A stretch of DNA of 64,000 nt from Flavivirga abyssicola (GCF_030540775.2 NZ_CP141266.1:2963001-3027000), one strand, 5' to 3'; counted from the first letter of the stretch, positions 42,865 through 51,344 are shown. The notes: generated by a model from the letters alone, not told the origin. Program-made: numbers and translations.

Positions 42865-43887
42865 ATGAACCCACTTATAAAATTTTTTAGAACCAAAATA
42901 TATACAGCAGTATTTTTACTAGTAGTTCTTTTGTTAATAGGTGTTACTGGTTATAAAATGATATCCAGTTATTCGTGGATTGATTCACTTTATATGACCG
43001 TAATTACTATGACCACTGTAGGTTTTGGTGAGGTGGTTCCTTTGGACGATCAATCGAAAATTTTTACTATATTTTTAATATTAGCAAGCGTCGTTATTGT
43101 AGGGTATGCACTCTCAATAATTACCGAGTATATATTGAGCAAAAATGATATTGATGAATTAATACATAAGAAAATGCAAAAAAAGATAGATAGTTTTAAA
43201 GGTCATATTGTTATTTGCGGTTACGGCAGAAATGGTAAGCAGGCAGCTAGAAAACTTTTGGCACATAAAAAAGAATTTGTAGTCGTAGAGAAAGATAAAG
43301 AAATAGAAGAACGTTTACAGGTTGATGGTGTTTCTTATGTTATTGGTAATGCTAATGAAGATGAAACGCTTATTCAAGCAGGAATAGATAGAGCATCTTG
43401 TTTAATATCTGCTTTGCCTAATGATGCCGATAATTTATTTGTCGTGCTTTCAACCAGACAATTGAATAAATCTATTAATATTATAAGCAGAGCTTCCCTA
43501 GAAACTTCATACGATAAATTAAAATTGGCAGGAGCTAATAATGTTATCTTACCTGATAAAATAGGAGGTGATCATATGGCTTCTTTAGTAGTAGTTCCTG
43601 GTTTAATGGAGTTTATTGATAACCTGTCAATTGTTGGTAAATCGAATATTAATATCGAAGAGGTCGCAGTTGAAAAACTTTATAGTAATTCGAAAGAAGC
43701 CAGAACAATAAAGGATTTAGACCTTCGTAAAAAAACAGGTTGTACCGTTATTGGTTATAAAGATGAAAAGGGGGAATATTTGGTGAACCCAGAGGCAGAA
43801 TTGGAATTAGCATCAAATTCAAAACTTATCGTTTTGGGACGGCCAGAACAGATAGATGCCCTCAATTCTGAGTACAATATCAATTAG
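42865..43887 (+). CDS. Two-TM potassium channel with RCK (TrkA-N/TrkA-C) domains
   Basis: A 340-residue K+ channel subunit. Two membrane helices (about 14-32 and 64-88) flank the selectivity filter TTVGFGE (50-56). The cytosolic RCK domain starts with HIVICGYGRNGKQAA, a Rossmann nucleotide-binding loop, and a TrkA-C-like part ends the protein. Four subunits make the pore; regulation is by a ligand or ions through RCK. The helix count and TTVGFGE filter fit the Kch/MthK-like class. It follows the PspC gene by 18 bp. Confidence 0.94.
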   Translation: MNPLIKFFRTKIYTAVFLLVVLLLIGVTGYKMISSYSWIDSLYMTVITMTTVGFGEVVPLDDQSKIFTIFLILASVVIVGYALSIITEYILSKNDIDELIHKKMQKKIDSFKGHIVICGYGRNGKQAARKLLAHKKEFVVVEKDKEIEERLQVDGVSYVIGNANEDETLIQAGIDRASCLISALPNDADNLFVVLSTRQLNKSINIISRASLETSYDKLKLAGANNVILPDKIGGDHMASLVVVPGLMEFIDNLSIVGKSNINIEEVAVEKLYSNSKEARTIKDLDLRKKTGCTVIGYKDEKGEYLVNPEAELELASNSKLIVLGRPEQIDALNSEYNIN

Positions 43888-43995
43888 TGAATTATTGATT
43901 TTAACAACCATTGTTTTAAAAAATCATTTTTTTTTAGCATCTTGCTAGCTTTTAATAAGAATTTTTCAATAAAATTAATTAATTCAACATATCCT

Positions 43996-45585
43996 ATGAA
44001 GAAATATTTTCTTTCAATATTTACTTTAATACTACCATTTATAACATTTGCACAAGAGACCGCCGAAAAAGGTATTGATGAAAGATTCAATGAAGCTTTT
44101 AAACCAATATCTGATGCATGGGGTTCAATTGTTTTTTATCCAGTTCAATTTACTGAAGACGTAGGTATGCCTATAGTAATTATTATGCTTTTATTGGCAG
44201 GATTACTTTTTACAATACTATTTAAAGTTGTAAATATTAGACTATTTCCAGTTTCAATAAATATTGTTAGAGGTAAATATGATGATATTGATCATCATGA
44301 AGTTGAACCAAAATCAATGGTAAATGTAGTTGATGGAGATATCGTTGATACTATTGCTATTGAAGGAAAAGATGGAGAAGTTTCACATTTTCAGGCGCTA
44401 ACTGCAGCATTATCAGGAACAGTAGGCTTAGGTAATATAGCAGGAGTTGCTATCGCAATTTCTTTAGGAGGTCCCGGAGCTACTTTTTGGATGATATTAG
44501 CCGGTTTATTAGGAATGTCTTCAAAATTTGTAGAGTGTACACTTGGAGTAAAATATAGAGATATAGGTGAAGATGGTACTGTTTTTGGTGGCCCGATGTA
44601 TTACCTTAAAAAAGGTCTTGCAGATGTTGGTAAAGGAGGTTTAGGAAAAGTATTAGCCGTTATATTTGCAATCATGTGTATAGGTGGTTCTTTTGGTGGC
44701 GGGAATATGTTTCAGGCAAACCAGGCAGCACAACAATTTAATACTATGATTGGAGCTAACTCAACTGCAGCTGGTGTTATTTTTGGAATTGTTATGGCCA
44801 TAATTGTTGCCATAGTTATTATTGGAGGAATAAAGAGAATAGGAAGCATTACTGAAAAAGTTGTGCCTTTCATGGTTGGAATTTATTTCATTGCTGCTAT
44901 AGTTATTTTAGTGGCTAATTTTAATTTAATAGGTTCTGCATTCGGGCAAATATTTGATGGGGCTTTTAATGCAAAAGGTATTACAGGAGGCGTTCTAGGT
45001 GTCTTAATTATAGGTTTTCAAAGAGCAGCTTTCTCTAATGAGGCAGGTGTGGGGTCAGCAGCAATAGCCCACTCTGCAGTGAAAACTAAATATCCTGCAT
45101 CTGAAGGCTTGGTCGCTTTATTAGAACCATTTATTGATACCGTTGTGGTTTGTACAATGACGGCTTTGGTAATCATTATAACAAATGGAGATGGAAGTAT
45201 CATGGAGTATGGCGTAAAAGCACCAGATGGTGTGTTAGCAACATCAAAAGCTTTTGCTTCTGTTATTCCTTGGTTTCCATATGTTTTAACTTTAGCAGTT
45301 GTGTTGTTCGCATTGTCTACCATGTTATCATGGTCTTATTATGGATTACAATCCTGGATGTTCTTATTTGGAAGATCCAAAGCCTCAGATTATTCATATA
45401 AAATTTTATTTTGTTTATTTATTATAATCGGTTCTGCGGTAAGTCTTGGTGCAGTAACAGATTTTTCCGATGCCATGATTTTTGCAATGGCTGTACCGAA
45501 TATAATAGGATGCTTTATTTTATTTCCTAAAGTTAGAGAAGAACTTTCAAAGTATTTAAAAGCTATTAAACCTGGTAGTAATTAA
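43996..45585 (+). CDS. Sodium:alanine/glycine symporter (AGCS family)
   Basis: A 529-residue transporter from the ATG at 43996, which gives the MKKYFLSIFTLILPFITFAQ signal-like N-terminus seen in flavobacterial members; a longer frame from TTG 43942 would add 18 residues ahead of it. About eleven membrane helices follow, with GTVGLGNIAGVAIAISLGGPGATFW and ECTLGVKYRDIGEDGTVFGGPMYYL as AGCS signatures. It imports alanine or glycine with Na+. The upstream 108 bp hold no glycine-riboswitch-like structure. It is followed after 16 bp by the helix-hairpin-helix gene. Confidence 0.92.
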   Translation: MKKYFLSIFTLILPFITFAQETAEKGIDERFNEAFKPISDAWGSIVFYPVQFTEDVGMPIVIIMLLLAGLLFTILFKVVNIRLFPVSINIVRGKYDDIDHHEVEPKSMVNVVDGDIVDTIAIEGKDGEVSHFQALTAALSGTVGLGNIAGVAIAISLGGPGATFWMILAGLLGMSSKFVECTLGVKYRDIGEDGTVFGGPMYYLKKGLADVGKGGLGKVLAVIFAIMCIGGSFGGGNMFQANQAAQQFNTMIGANSTAAGVIFGIVMAIIVAIVIIGGIKRIGSITEKVVPFMVGIYFIAAIVILVANFNLIGSAFGQIFDGAFNAKGITGGVLGVLIIGFQRAAFSNEAGVGSAAIAHSAVKTKYPASEGLVALLEPFIDTVVVCTMTALVIIITNGDGSIMEYGVKAPDGVLATSKAFASVIPWFPYVLTLAVVLFALSTMLSWSYYGLQSWMFLFGRSKASDYSYKILFCLFIIIGSAVSLGAVTDFSDAMIFAMAVPNIIGCFILFPKVREELSKYLKAIKPGSN

Positions 45586-45601
45586 ATAAAAACTATAAAT
45601 T

Positions 45602-46516
45602 ATGAAGTCCCATTTCATGTTTTCTAAAGAACAACGAAATGGGATTTTTTTATTAATACTATTCATAATTGGGTTGCAATGTATTTACTTTTTTGTAGAC
45701 TTTTCATCTGAAGACATTTCGGTTGATAAAGAAACTCTTGCTCAATTTAACAAAGAAATGGATTCACTTAGAATAGTTAAACTAGAAGAACGTAAACCTA
45801 AGATATATCCTTTCAACCCCAATTTTATAACAGATTATAAAGGAGCATCGTTAGGAATGTCTAATAAAGAAATAGATAGATTACTAATTTATGGAGAACA
45901 GAATAATTGGATTAATTCAACGAAGCAATTTCAAGAAATAACAAAAATATCCGACTCACTATTAGACCAAATTTCACCATATTTTAAATTCCCAGAATGG
46001 GTATCTAATCCGGATAGAGTGTCTAAAAATCATCCAGTGGATAATTTTAGCGAACAGGCACAGGCCAGATGGCGTGGTGGCAACTTTAACAATAAACCAA
46101 AAACCTTTGCTCAAAAACAAGACTTGAACAAGGCAACTGCACAACAACTGCAAAAAATAAATGGTATTGGAGTCGTTTTTTCAGAGCGTATTATAAAGTT
46201 TAGAAATAAATTTGTTGGAGGCTTTATAGACGATGTGCAACTTCAGGATGTATATGGACTAACTCCAGAAATCATTGAAAGAATAACAAACAATTTTACA
46301 GTTAAGACACCAAGACAAATTAAAAGAATAAATATAAATAATGCGACCTTGAATAACTTGGTAACTATTCAGCATATAGACTATGATTTGGCATATAATA
46401 TAATTGAGCAACGTCAATTAAGAGAGGGGTATAAGTCTCTAGAAGAATTAAAAAAAGTAAAAGACTTTCCAGTAAATAAAATCGATATAATTAAATTATA
46501 TTTGTCCCTCGATTAA
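45602..46516 (+). CDS. Helix-hairpin-helix (ComEA-like) membrane-anchored protein
   Basis: A 304-residue protein with one N-terminal membrane segment (about 12-32) and helix-hairpin-helix repeats near the C-terminal half: LNKATAQQLQKINGIGVVF, ININNATLNNLVTIQHI and further regions such as LEELKKVKDFP. HhH pairs bind DNA non-specifically, as in ComEA, which captures DNA in competence. Bacteroidota relatives may work in DNA uptake or another DNA-binding role. It is transcribed after the AGCS symporter and may share its transcript. Confidence 0.78.
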   Translation: MKSHFMFSKEQRNGIFLLILFIIGLQCIYFFVDFSSEDISVDKETLAQFNKEMDSLRIVKLEERKPKIYPFNPNFITDYKGASLGMSNKEIDRLLIYGEQNNWINSTKQFQEITKISDSLLDQISPYFKFPEWVSNPDRVSKNHPVDNFSEQAQARWRGGNFNNKPKTFAQKQDLNKATAQQLQKINGIGVVFSERIIKFRNKFVGGFIDDVQLQDVYGLTPEIIERITNNFTVKTPRQIKRININNATLNNLVTIQHIDYDLAYNIIEQRQLREGYKSLEELKKVKDFPVNKIDIIKLYLSLD

Positions 46517-46621
46517 AAAAAATAGCGTTTATGTAATGGGTATTAACTTGAAATCAACCACAATACAGAAAAGTTAATTATAAATTGCACCTAACCAATA
46601 AAGAATAATAAAATTTAATAG

Positions 46622-47791
46622 ATGAATAGTATGTACTTCACAGAAGAGCATAATCTTTTTAGAAAAAGCCTTCAAGATTTTTTAAATAAAGAAGTAGTTC
46701 CTAATATTGAAAAATGGGAAAAAATGGGAACTATAGATAGGTTTATTTGGAAAAAATTTGGAGACATGGGCTTTTTTGGTATAAACTATCCAGAAGCATA
46801 TGGAGGAATGAATTTAGATTTATTCTATACCGTGATACTTCTTGAAGAACTTCAAAAAATAAATTCAGGTGGTTTTGCGGCTGCAATTTGGGCACATGTT
46901 TATTTGGCAATGACGCATTTAAATGCAGAAGGTAATGAAGCGATTAAGCAAAAATATTTAGTACCAAGTATTACTGGAGATAAAATAGGATGTTTATGTA
47001 TTACAGAGCCTTTTGGTGGTAGTGATGTAGCAGGAATGCGTACCACTGCGGTTAAAGAAGGCGATCATTATATTATTAATGGCTCTAAAACATTTATTAC
47101 AAATGGCGTATATAGTGATTACTTAGTAGTTGCTGCAAAAACAAACCCAGAGATAGGTAACAAAGGAGTTAGCATATTTGTAATAGATAGAGAAACTGAG
47201 GGCGTATCAGCAACCAAATTAGATAAGTTAGGTTGGAGAGCATCAGATACAGGAGAAATAGCATTCGATAATGTTAAAATACCAGCAGCTAACTTAATGG
47301 GAGAAGAAAATAAAGGGTTTGCTTATATATTGCAGCATTTTTCTTTAGAGCGTTTGGTTATGGGAGTTAATGCACATGCACGTGCTGAATATGCACTGGA
47401 GTATGCATTACAATATATGTCAGACCGTCAAGCCTTTGGTAAATCAATTGATGAATTCCAAGCGCTAAGACATAATATTTCTGATCTATATACCGAAATG
47501 GAAATCTGTAAAGAATTTAATTATTCAGTTACACATAGGTTAGATAAAGGTGAGTACGTCGTTAAAGAGGCATCGATGTCTAAATTGAAGTCAACAAAAA
47601 TGGCAGACGATGTTATCTATCAATGTCTTCAGTTTTTAGGAGGTTATGGTTATATGGAAGAATATCCAATGGCAAGACTTTTAAGAGATAGTAGACTAGG
47701 TCCAATAGGGGGAGGTACTTCTGAAATCCTTCGTGAGATTATCGCCAAAATAGTAATCGATAAAAAAGAATATAAGCCAGCAACGAGTTAG
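46622..47791 (+). CDS. Acyl-CoA dehydrogenase
   Basis: A 389-residue FAD enzyme that oxidises acyl-CoA to enoyl-CoA. Diagnostic blocks are CLCITEPFGGSDVAGM, GSKTFITNG, FDNVKIPAANLMG, the RLVMGVNAHARAEYALEYA helix, DRQAFGKSIDEFQALRH, QFLGGYGYMEEYPMARLLRD and GPIGGGTSEILREII, with the catalytic Glu in the YMEEYP-like region as in the short- and long-chain family. The ATG at 46622 is chosen; an ATG at 46631 would remove three residues. Substrate chain length is unknown. Just downstream is a duplicated piece of its 3' end. Confidence 0.92.
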   Translation: MNSMYFTEEHNLFRKSLQDFLNKEVVPNIEKWEKMGTIDRFIWKKFGDMGFFGINYPEAYGGMNLDLFYTVILLEELQKINSGGFAAAIWAHVYLAMTHLNAEGNEAIKQKYLVPSITGDKIGCLCITEPFGGSDVAGMRTTAVKEGDHYIINGSKTFITNGVYSDYLVVAAKTNPEIGNKGVSIFVIDRETEGVSATKLDKLGWRASDTGEIAFDNVKIPAANLMGEENKGFAYILQHFSLERLVMGVNAHARAEYALEYALQYMSDRQAFGKSIDEFQALRHNISDLYTEMEICKEFNYSVTHRLDKGEYVVKEASMSKLKSTKMADDVIYQCLQFLGGYGYMEEYPMARLLRDSRLGPIGGGTSEILREIIAKIVIDKKEYKPATS

Positions 47792-47819
47792 TTTATTAGT
47801 GTTTTGGCGAAAATCATAA

Positions 47820-47876
47820 AAGATTATCGTCAAAATAGTAATAGATAAGAAAGAGTATAAGCCAGTTGTAAATTAG
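47820..47876 (+). pseudogene. Duplicated 3' tail of an acyl-CoA dehydrogenase gene
   Basis: The frame 47820-47876 reads KIIVKIVIDKKEYKPVVN and stops, nearly the same as the real end EIIAKIVIDKKEYKPATS at 47791. It has no start or upstream body. The dehydrogenase gene was probably duplicated or replaced by recombination, leaving this fragment. Confidence 0.75.
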
Positions 47877-47981
47877 AATACCTAACTTTTATAAAAAAGC
47901 AATTGTTTTTTTAAAATCTATGTGTTTGCATACCAGTTTTTTATCTGATTAATTTTATTGAAGACATTATTTGATAAAGTT

Positions 47982-48009
47982 ATTAACACGAAATCGATTT
48001 CGTGTTAAT
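47982..48009 (+). promoter_or_regulatory. Perfect 28-bp palindrome, candidate LacI-type operator of the amylase gene
   Basis: ATTAACACGAAATC followed at once by its reverse complement (GATTTCGTGTTAAT). The core CGAAATCGATTTCG with a central CpG is in the style of LacI/GalR-family operators that control maltose and starch genes. It lies 59 bp before the amylase ATG. An imperfect promoter (TTTG at about 47927, TAATTTTA at about 47950) is just upstream. Confidence 0.7.
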
Positions 48010-48068
48010 GGAGGTTTTTTATTTAGAAGTTTGTTTTATAATTTGAAGGAAATTTAAAACTAAACATT

Positions 48069-49466
48069 ATGAAAAATCTTCAAAATCTACTAAAAATTAT
48101 CTTACCAATATGTTTATTGCTTATTGGTTGTTCTAAAGAAAAACTATTAGATGATCAGTCATCTGATGATCAATTATTAAAGCAAAAATCTGTATCATCA
48201 AAAGCGGTTGTAGCGAGTAACCTAAAACCAATAGGTTCTGGTGTTATGATGCAAGCTTTTTATTGGGATGTTCCAGCCGGAGGGAATTGGTGGAATACCT
48301 TAGAAGGAAAAGTTCAAGATTGGAGTAATGCAGGTATAGATGCCATCTGGTTACCACCTGCATCAAAAGCACAAAATGGCGCTTTTTCTATGGGGTATGA
48401 TCCATTTGATTATTTTGATTTTGGTCAATACAACCAAATGGGAAGCGTAGAAACACGCTTTGGGTCTGAAAATGAGTTAAAAACGCTTATTACTTCTGCT
48501 CATAATGCTCAATTAAGTGTTATTGCAGATATAGTTATTAATCACAATAGTGGAGGACAGAGTGAAATAAACCCAGTTAATGGCCAAAGTAATTGGACAA
48601 AGTTTACACCACTATCAGGGAAATTTACTCGAGATTATAACGATTTTCATCCAAATCATAATCATGGAAGTGATTCTGGGATTTTTGGAGGTTTTCCAGA
48701 TTTATGTCATCATCAAGTTAGAGTACAAAATGAATTATGGAAAAACACAGAATCTGTTGCAAAGTATTATAAAAATGTAATGGGCTTCGATGGATGGAGA
48801 TTCGATTATGTAAAAGGCTTTGAACCATGGGTTGTAAAAGATTGGAAAAATGAAGTAGGAGGATTTTCTGTTGGAGAATATTGGGATGGTAATGCAGGTA
48901 CATTAGATTGGTGGACAGGGCAAGCAGAAGTGAGTGCTTTTGACTTTGCATGTTATTATAAAATGAGGGATGCTTTTAATGGTAATAACTTAAACGAATT
49001 AAATGGAGACATGTTATGGAAACGTAATCCTATGAGAGCAGTAACTTTTGTTACAAACCATGATACTGACGAAATTTATAACGGAAAAACACTAGCTTAT
49101 GCATATATAATGACCCATGAAGGCTATCCGACTATTTTTTATAGAGATTATGAAGAATGGTTAAATAAAGAACGTCTAAATAATTTAATATGGATTCATA
49201 ATAACCTAGCAGGAGGAAGCACTAATGTATTATATGTTGACGATAATGAGTACATAGCTAAAAGAAATGGAAATAACAATTTAGGATTAGTGGTGTATAT
49301 TAACAATGCAGATACTTGGCAAGAACGTTGGATAGAAACAAATTGGTCAAATACAGTTATAAAAGATTATACTGGGCATTCAGGTTGGGAACCAACAACA
49401 CAATCGGGGCGCTGGGTAAAAATACAAGTACCACCAAAAAGTTATTCAGTTTGGGCGCCAAAATAA
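48069..49466 (+). CDS. Alpha-amylase (GH13) lipoprotein
   Basis: A 465-residue starch hydrolase with a lipobox LLIGC (Cys21) and a polar linker, so it is lipid-anchored in the envelope, probably on the surface. The GH13 signatures are present: region I DIVINH (154-159), region II GWRFDYVKG (nucleophile Asp246), region III GEYWDG (acid/base Glu270) and region IV VTNHDTD (transition-state Asp332). The C-terminal all-beta domain closes the protein. No susC/susD genes are next to it, so it is an orphan, single-gene locus, with the palindrome at 47982-48009 as its likely control site. Confidence 0.94.
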   Translation: MKNLQNLLKIILPICLLLIGCSKEKLLDDQSSDDQLLKQKSVSSKAVVASNLKPIGSGVMMQAFYWDVPAGGNWWNTLEGKVQDWSNAGIDAIWLPPASKAQNGAFSMGYDPFDYFDFGQYNQMGSVETRFGSENELKTLITSAHNAQLSVIADIVINHNSGGQSEINPVNGQSNWTKFTPLSGKFTRDYNDFHPNHNHGSDSGIFGGFPDLCHHQVRVQNELWKNTESVAKYYKNVMGFDGWRFDYVKGFEPWVVKDWKNEVGGFSVGEYWDGNAGTLDWWTGQAEVSAFDFACYYKMRDAFNGNNLNELNGDMLWKRNPMRAVTFVTNHDTDEIYNGKTLAYAYIMTHEGYPTIFYRDYEEWLNKERLNNLIWIHNNLAGGSTNVLYVDDNEYIAKRNGNNNLGLVVYINNADTWQERWIETNWSNTVIKDYTGHSGWEPTTQSGRWVKIQVPPKSYSVWAPK

Positions 49467-49481
49467 AAAAATAAAAATTAG

Positions 49482-49511
49482 TTGCTAATTCTTGATTTAA
49501 ACTTATATTTG
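49482..49511 (+). promoter_or_regulatory. rpsU promoter (Bacteroidota type)
   Basis: TTG (49482-49484), a 19-nt spacer and TATATTTG (49504-49511), an exact fit to the consensus. It overlaps the end of the amylase intergenic gap and starts transcription about 30 nt ahead of the rpsU ATG. Confidence 0.75.
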
Positions 49512-49532
49512 CACCCTGAAAATCTAAAAGAG

Positions 49533-49538
49533 AGGAGG
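49533..49538 (+). promoter_or_regulatory. Strong Shine-Dalgarno of rpsU
   Basis: AGGAGG ends 10 nt before the ATG at 49549. Bacteroidota genes seldom use Shine-Dalgarno sequences because bS21, bS18 and bS6 shield the 16S anti-SD; rpsU mRNA is a known exception whose SD allows control by bS21 levels, as worked out in Flavobacterium johnsoniae. Confidence 0.8.
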
Positions 49539-49548
49539 TTAAGACACT

Positions 49549-49743
49549 ATGTTAATAATTCCTATTAAAGAAGGAGAAAATATAGATAGAGCGCTAAAGC
49601 GCTTTAAGAGAAAGTTTGATAAAACTGGAACTAAGCGTCAATTGCAAACACGTAAGCAGTTTAACAAACCTTCAGTAGTACGTAGAGCACAGATTCAAAA
49701 AGCTCAGTACATCCAAGGATTAAGAGATGCAGAAGAAGTTTAA
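49549..49743 (+). CDS. rpsU: 30S ribosomal protein bS21
   Basis: A 64-residue, highly basic protein with the S21 pattern IPIKEGENIDRALKRFKRKF and RKQFNKPS. It sits at the platform of the small subunit near the 3' end of 16S rRNA. In Bacteroidota bS21 helps occlude the anti-Shine-Dalgarno, and the strong SD here fits autogenous control of rpsU. The gene has its own promoter and a rho-independent terminator; it is placed before xer and hpf, as elsewhere in the family. Confidence 0.96.
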   Translation: MLIIPIKEGENIDRALKRFKRKFDKTGTKRQLQTRKQFNKPSVVRRAQIQKAQYIQGLRDAEEV

Positions 49744-49821
49744 AAAGAAATTTTCGATGTCATCGAAGTTTGTTTTTAGATGTAATTTCCTTTTGGAAAT
49801 AATCTTTACATACAATATTAG

Positions 49822-49848
49822 AATCCCGCTTTAAGCGGGATTTTTTTT
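49822..49848 (+). terminator. Rho-independent terminator of rpsU
   Basis: AATCCCGC-TTTAA-GCGGGATT forms a strong stem followed by a run of eight Ts from 49841. It is downstream of rpsU and before the xer gene. Confidence 0.9.
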
Positions 49849-49910
49849 GCTCTTGACTCAAATAACAATAAAAACTTTGTATTTTTATCTTCATACAAGT
49901 AACATCAAGG

Positions 49911-50801
49911 ATGCCATTAAAACCATTTATAGACTATTTATTACTTGAGAAAAAATACTCAGCATTAACAGCTAATGCATATCAAAAAGACTTAGAGGCA
50001 TTTTCAGAATTTATAAAAGAAGAATATGATTCAAACATAATAAAGCATGTAAATTATTCCCAAATAAGAAGTTGGATAGTTTATATGGTAGAAAAAGGAC
50101 TGTCAAATAGAAGTATTAATAGAAAAATATCCGCATTAAATACTTACTATAAGTTTCTTTTAAAAACTGAAGATATAAATCAAAACCCATTATCAAAGCA
50201 TAGAGCCTTAAAAACAAGTAAAAAAATTCAAGTACCGTTTTCAGAATTAGAAATAACAACAGTTTTAGACGACTTGAATTTTGATGACGATTTCGAAAGT
50301 ATTCGTAACAAATTAATTATAGAACTTTTCTATTCAACAGGCATTAGAAGGATAGAATTAGTTGAATTGAGCCTAGCAAGTATAGATATTGATAATAAAA
50401 TGTTAAAGGTTTTAGGAAAGAGAAATAAAGAGCGTATTGTCCCGTTATTAGATTCAGTCGTTAAAACGTTGAGTAAGTATTTGATTTCAAGAGCTGAATT
50501 ACAGAGTATTACAGATGTAGATAGTCTGTTTTTAACGAAAAAGGGATTTAAAATATATGAAACACTTGTTTACAGAATAATAAATGAGTATTTTAGTGAG
50601 GCATCAACAAAGGTAAAAAAGAGCCCGCATATTTTGCGTCATTCTTTTGCTACTCATTTGTTAAACCAAGGTGCCGATTTAAATGCTGTTAAAGAGCTTT
50701 TAGGACATTCAAGTTTAGCTGCCACTCAAGTTTATACACATAATAGTATAGCTGAATTAAAAAAAGTGCATATAGAAGCACATCCTAGAAGCAAAAAATA
50801 G
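49911..50801 (+). CDS. Tyrosine recombinase XerC/XerD-type
   Basis: A 296-residue site-specific recombinase with an N-terminal SAM-like DNA-binding domain and a C-terminal catalytic domain. The full catalytic set is visible: Arg146 (STGIRRIEL), Lys170, His240 and Arg243 (HILRH), His266 (LLGHSS) and Tyr275 (QVYTH). It resolves chromosome dimers at dif with a partner Xer protein. It is close to rpsU and hpf, its usual place in this family. Whether it is XerC or XerD cannot be settled from this window. Confidence 0.93.
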   Translation: MPLKPFIDYLLLEKKYSALTANAYQKDLEAFSEFIKEEYDSNIIKHVNYSQIRSWIVYMVEKGLSNRSINRKISALNTYYKFLLKTEDINQNPLSKHRALKTSKKIQVPFSELEITTVLDDLNFDDDFESIRNKLIIELFYSTGIRRIELVELSLASIDIDNKMLKVLGKRNKERIVPLLDSVVKTLSKYLISRAELQSITDVDSLFLTKKGFKIYETLVYRIINEYFSEASTKVKKSPHILRHSFATHLLNQGADLNAVKELLGHSSLAATQVYTHNSIAELKKVHIEAHPRSKK

Positions 50802-50835
50802 TATAGTAAAAGATTATTAACCAAAAAATAGAAGG

Positions 50836-51138
50836 ATGAAAGTAAACACCCAATCAGTCAATTTTAATGCTGACCAAAAGTTAATAGATTTTATTCAAAA
50901 GCGAATGGATAAATTAGATATGTTTTATGATAAAGTTATTAAATCTGATGTTTATTTAAAAGTAGAAAACACAAGCGAAAAAGAAAATAAAATTTTTGAA
51001 GCAAGAGTAAGTGTCCCCGGAGATAGTTTTGTAGTGAAGAAACAATGTAAAAGTTTTGAAGAAGGAGCAGATGTTGCTGTATCATCGTTAGAAAGACAGC
51101 TAAAAAAGAGAAAAGAGAAATTAAGATCATATTTATAG
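50836..51138 (+). CDS. hpf: Ribosome hibernation promoting factor, short form
   Basis: A 100-residue HPF/RaiA (S30AE) protein that binds in the decoding centre of idle 30S/70S ribosomes in stationary phase. It has the basic C-terminus (LERQLKKRKEKLRSYL), the RVSVPGDSFVVKKQCKSFEEGADVAV strand-helix, and the short length without the C-terminal dimerisation domain of long HPF. It follows the xer gene by 34 bp and is likely on the same transcript. Confidence 0.92.
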   Translation: MKVNTQSVNFNADQKLIDFIQKRMDKLDMFYDKVIKSDVYLKVENTSEKENKIFEARVSVPGDSFVVKKQCKSFEEGADVAVSSLERQLKKRKEKLRSYL

Positions 51139-51159
51139 TAAAAATTCTTAAAAAATGTT

Positions 51160-51188
51160 TTGATTAAAAAAATAAATCTATACATTTG
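51160..51188 (+). promoter_or_regulatory. Promoter of the tRNA-tuf operon
   Basis: TTG (51160-51162), an 18-nt spacer and TACATTTG (51181-51188), exact for TAnnTTTG. It starts the tRNA-Thr, Tyr, Gly, Thr, tuf cluster. Confidence 0.75.
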
Positions 51189-51190
51189 CA

Positions 51191-51217
51191 GTCCGTTAGA
51201 AATAGCGGGCTTTTTTT
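51191..51217 (+). terminator. Hairpin with GAAA loop and T-run directly after the tRNA promoter
   Basis: GTCCGTTA-GAAA-TAGCGGGC, an 8-bp stem with two wobble pairs, followed by seven Ts. It lies where the tRNA transcript would start, so it may be a hpf terminator shared with this promoter or a leader attenuator. Sequence alone does not separate the two. Confidence 0.55.
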
Positions 51218-51239
51218 ATGCGTAAAAAGTATAAAAAAT

Positions 51240-51313
51240 GCCGATGTAGCTCAGCTGGCTAGAGCAGCTGATTTGTAATCAGCAGGTCGTGGGTTCGAGT
51301 CCCTCCATCGGCT
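51240..51313 (+). tRNA. tRNA-Thr (TGT)
   Basis: The 74-nt gene starts GCCGATG and ends CATCGGC plus the discriminator T. The anticodon loop TTTGTAA gives TGT. D- and T-arms are normal (GGTTCGAGTCC). First of the four tRNAs before tuf. Confidence 0.97.
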
Positions 51314-51319
51314 CTTTAA

Positions 51320-51344
51320 ATTCTTGTGAAAGATAGGAATCTCA
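51320..51344 (+). repeat. Diverged copy of the GC-stem hairpin repeat
   Basis: ATTCTTGTGAAAG, then ATAGGAATCTCA, looks like the 28279-28298 repeat (ATTCCTGCGAAGGCAGGAATCTCA) with several changes, so the stem is lost. It lies between tRNA-Thr and tRNA-Tyr. Confidence 0.4.

Noticed and set aside
43888-43995. Possible glycine riboswitch before the AGCS symporter
   Set aside because: The stretch is AT-rich without the conserved glycine-aptamer core or a paired stem.
45018-45323. 101-residue leftward frame in the AGCS gene
   Set aside because: Complement of membrane-helix codons; no independent support.
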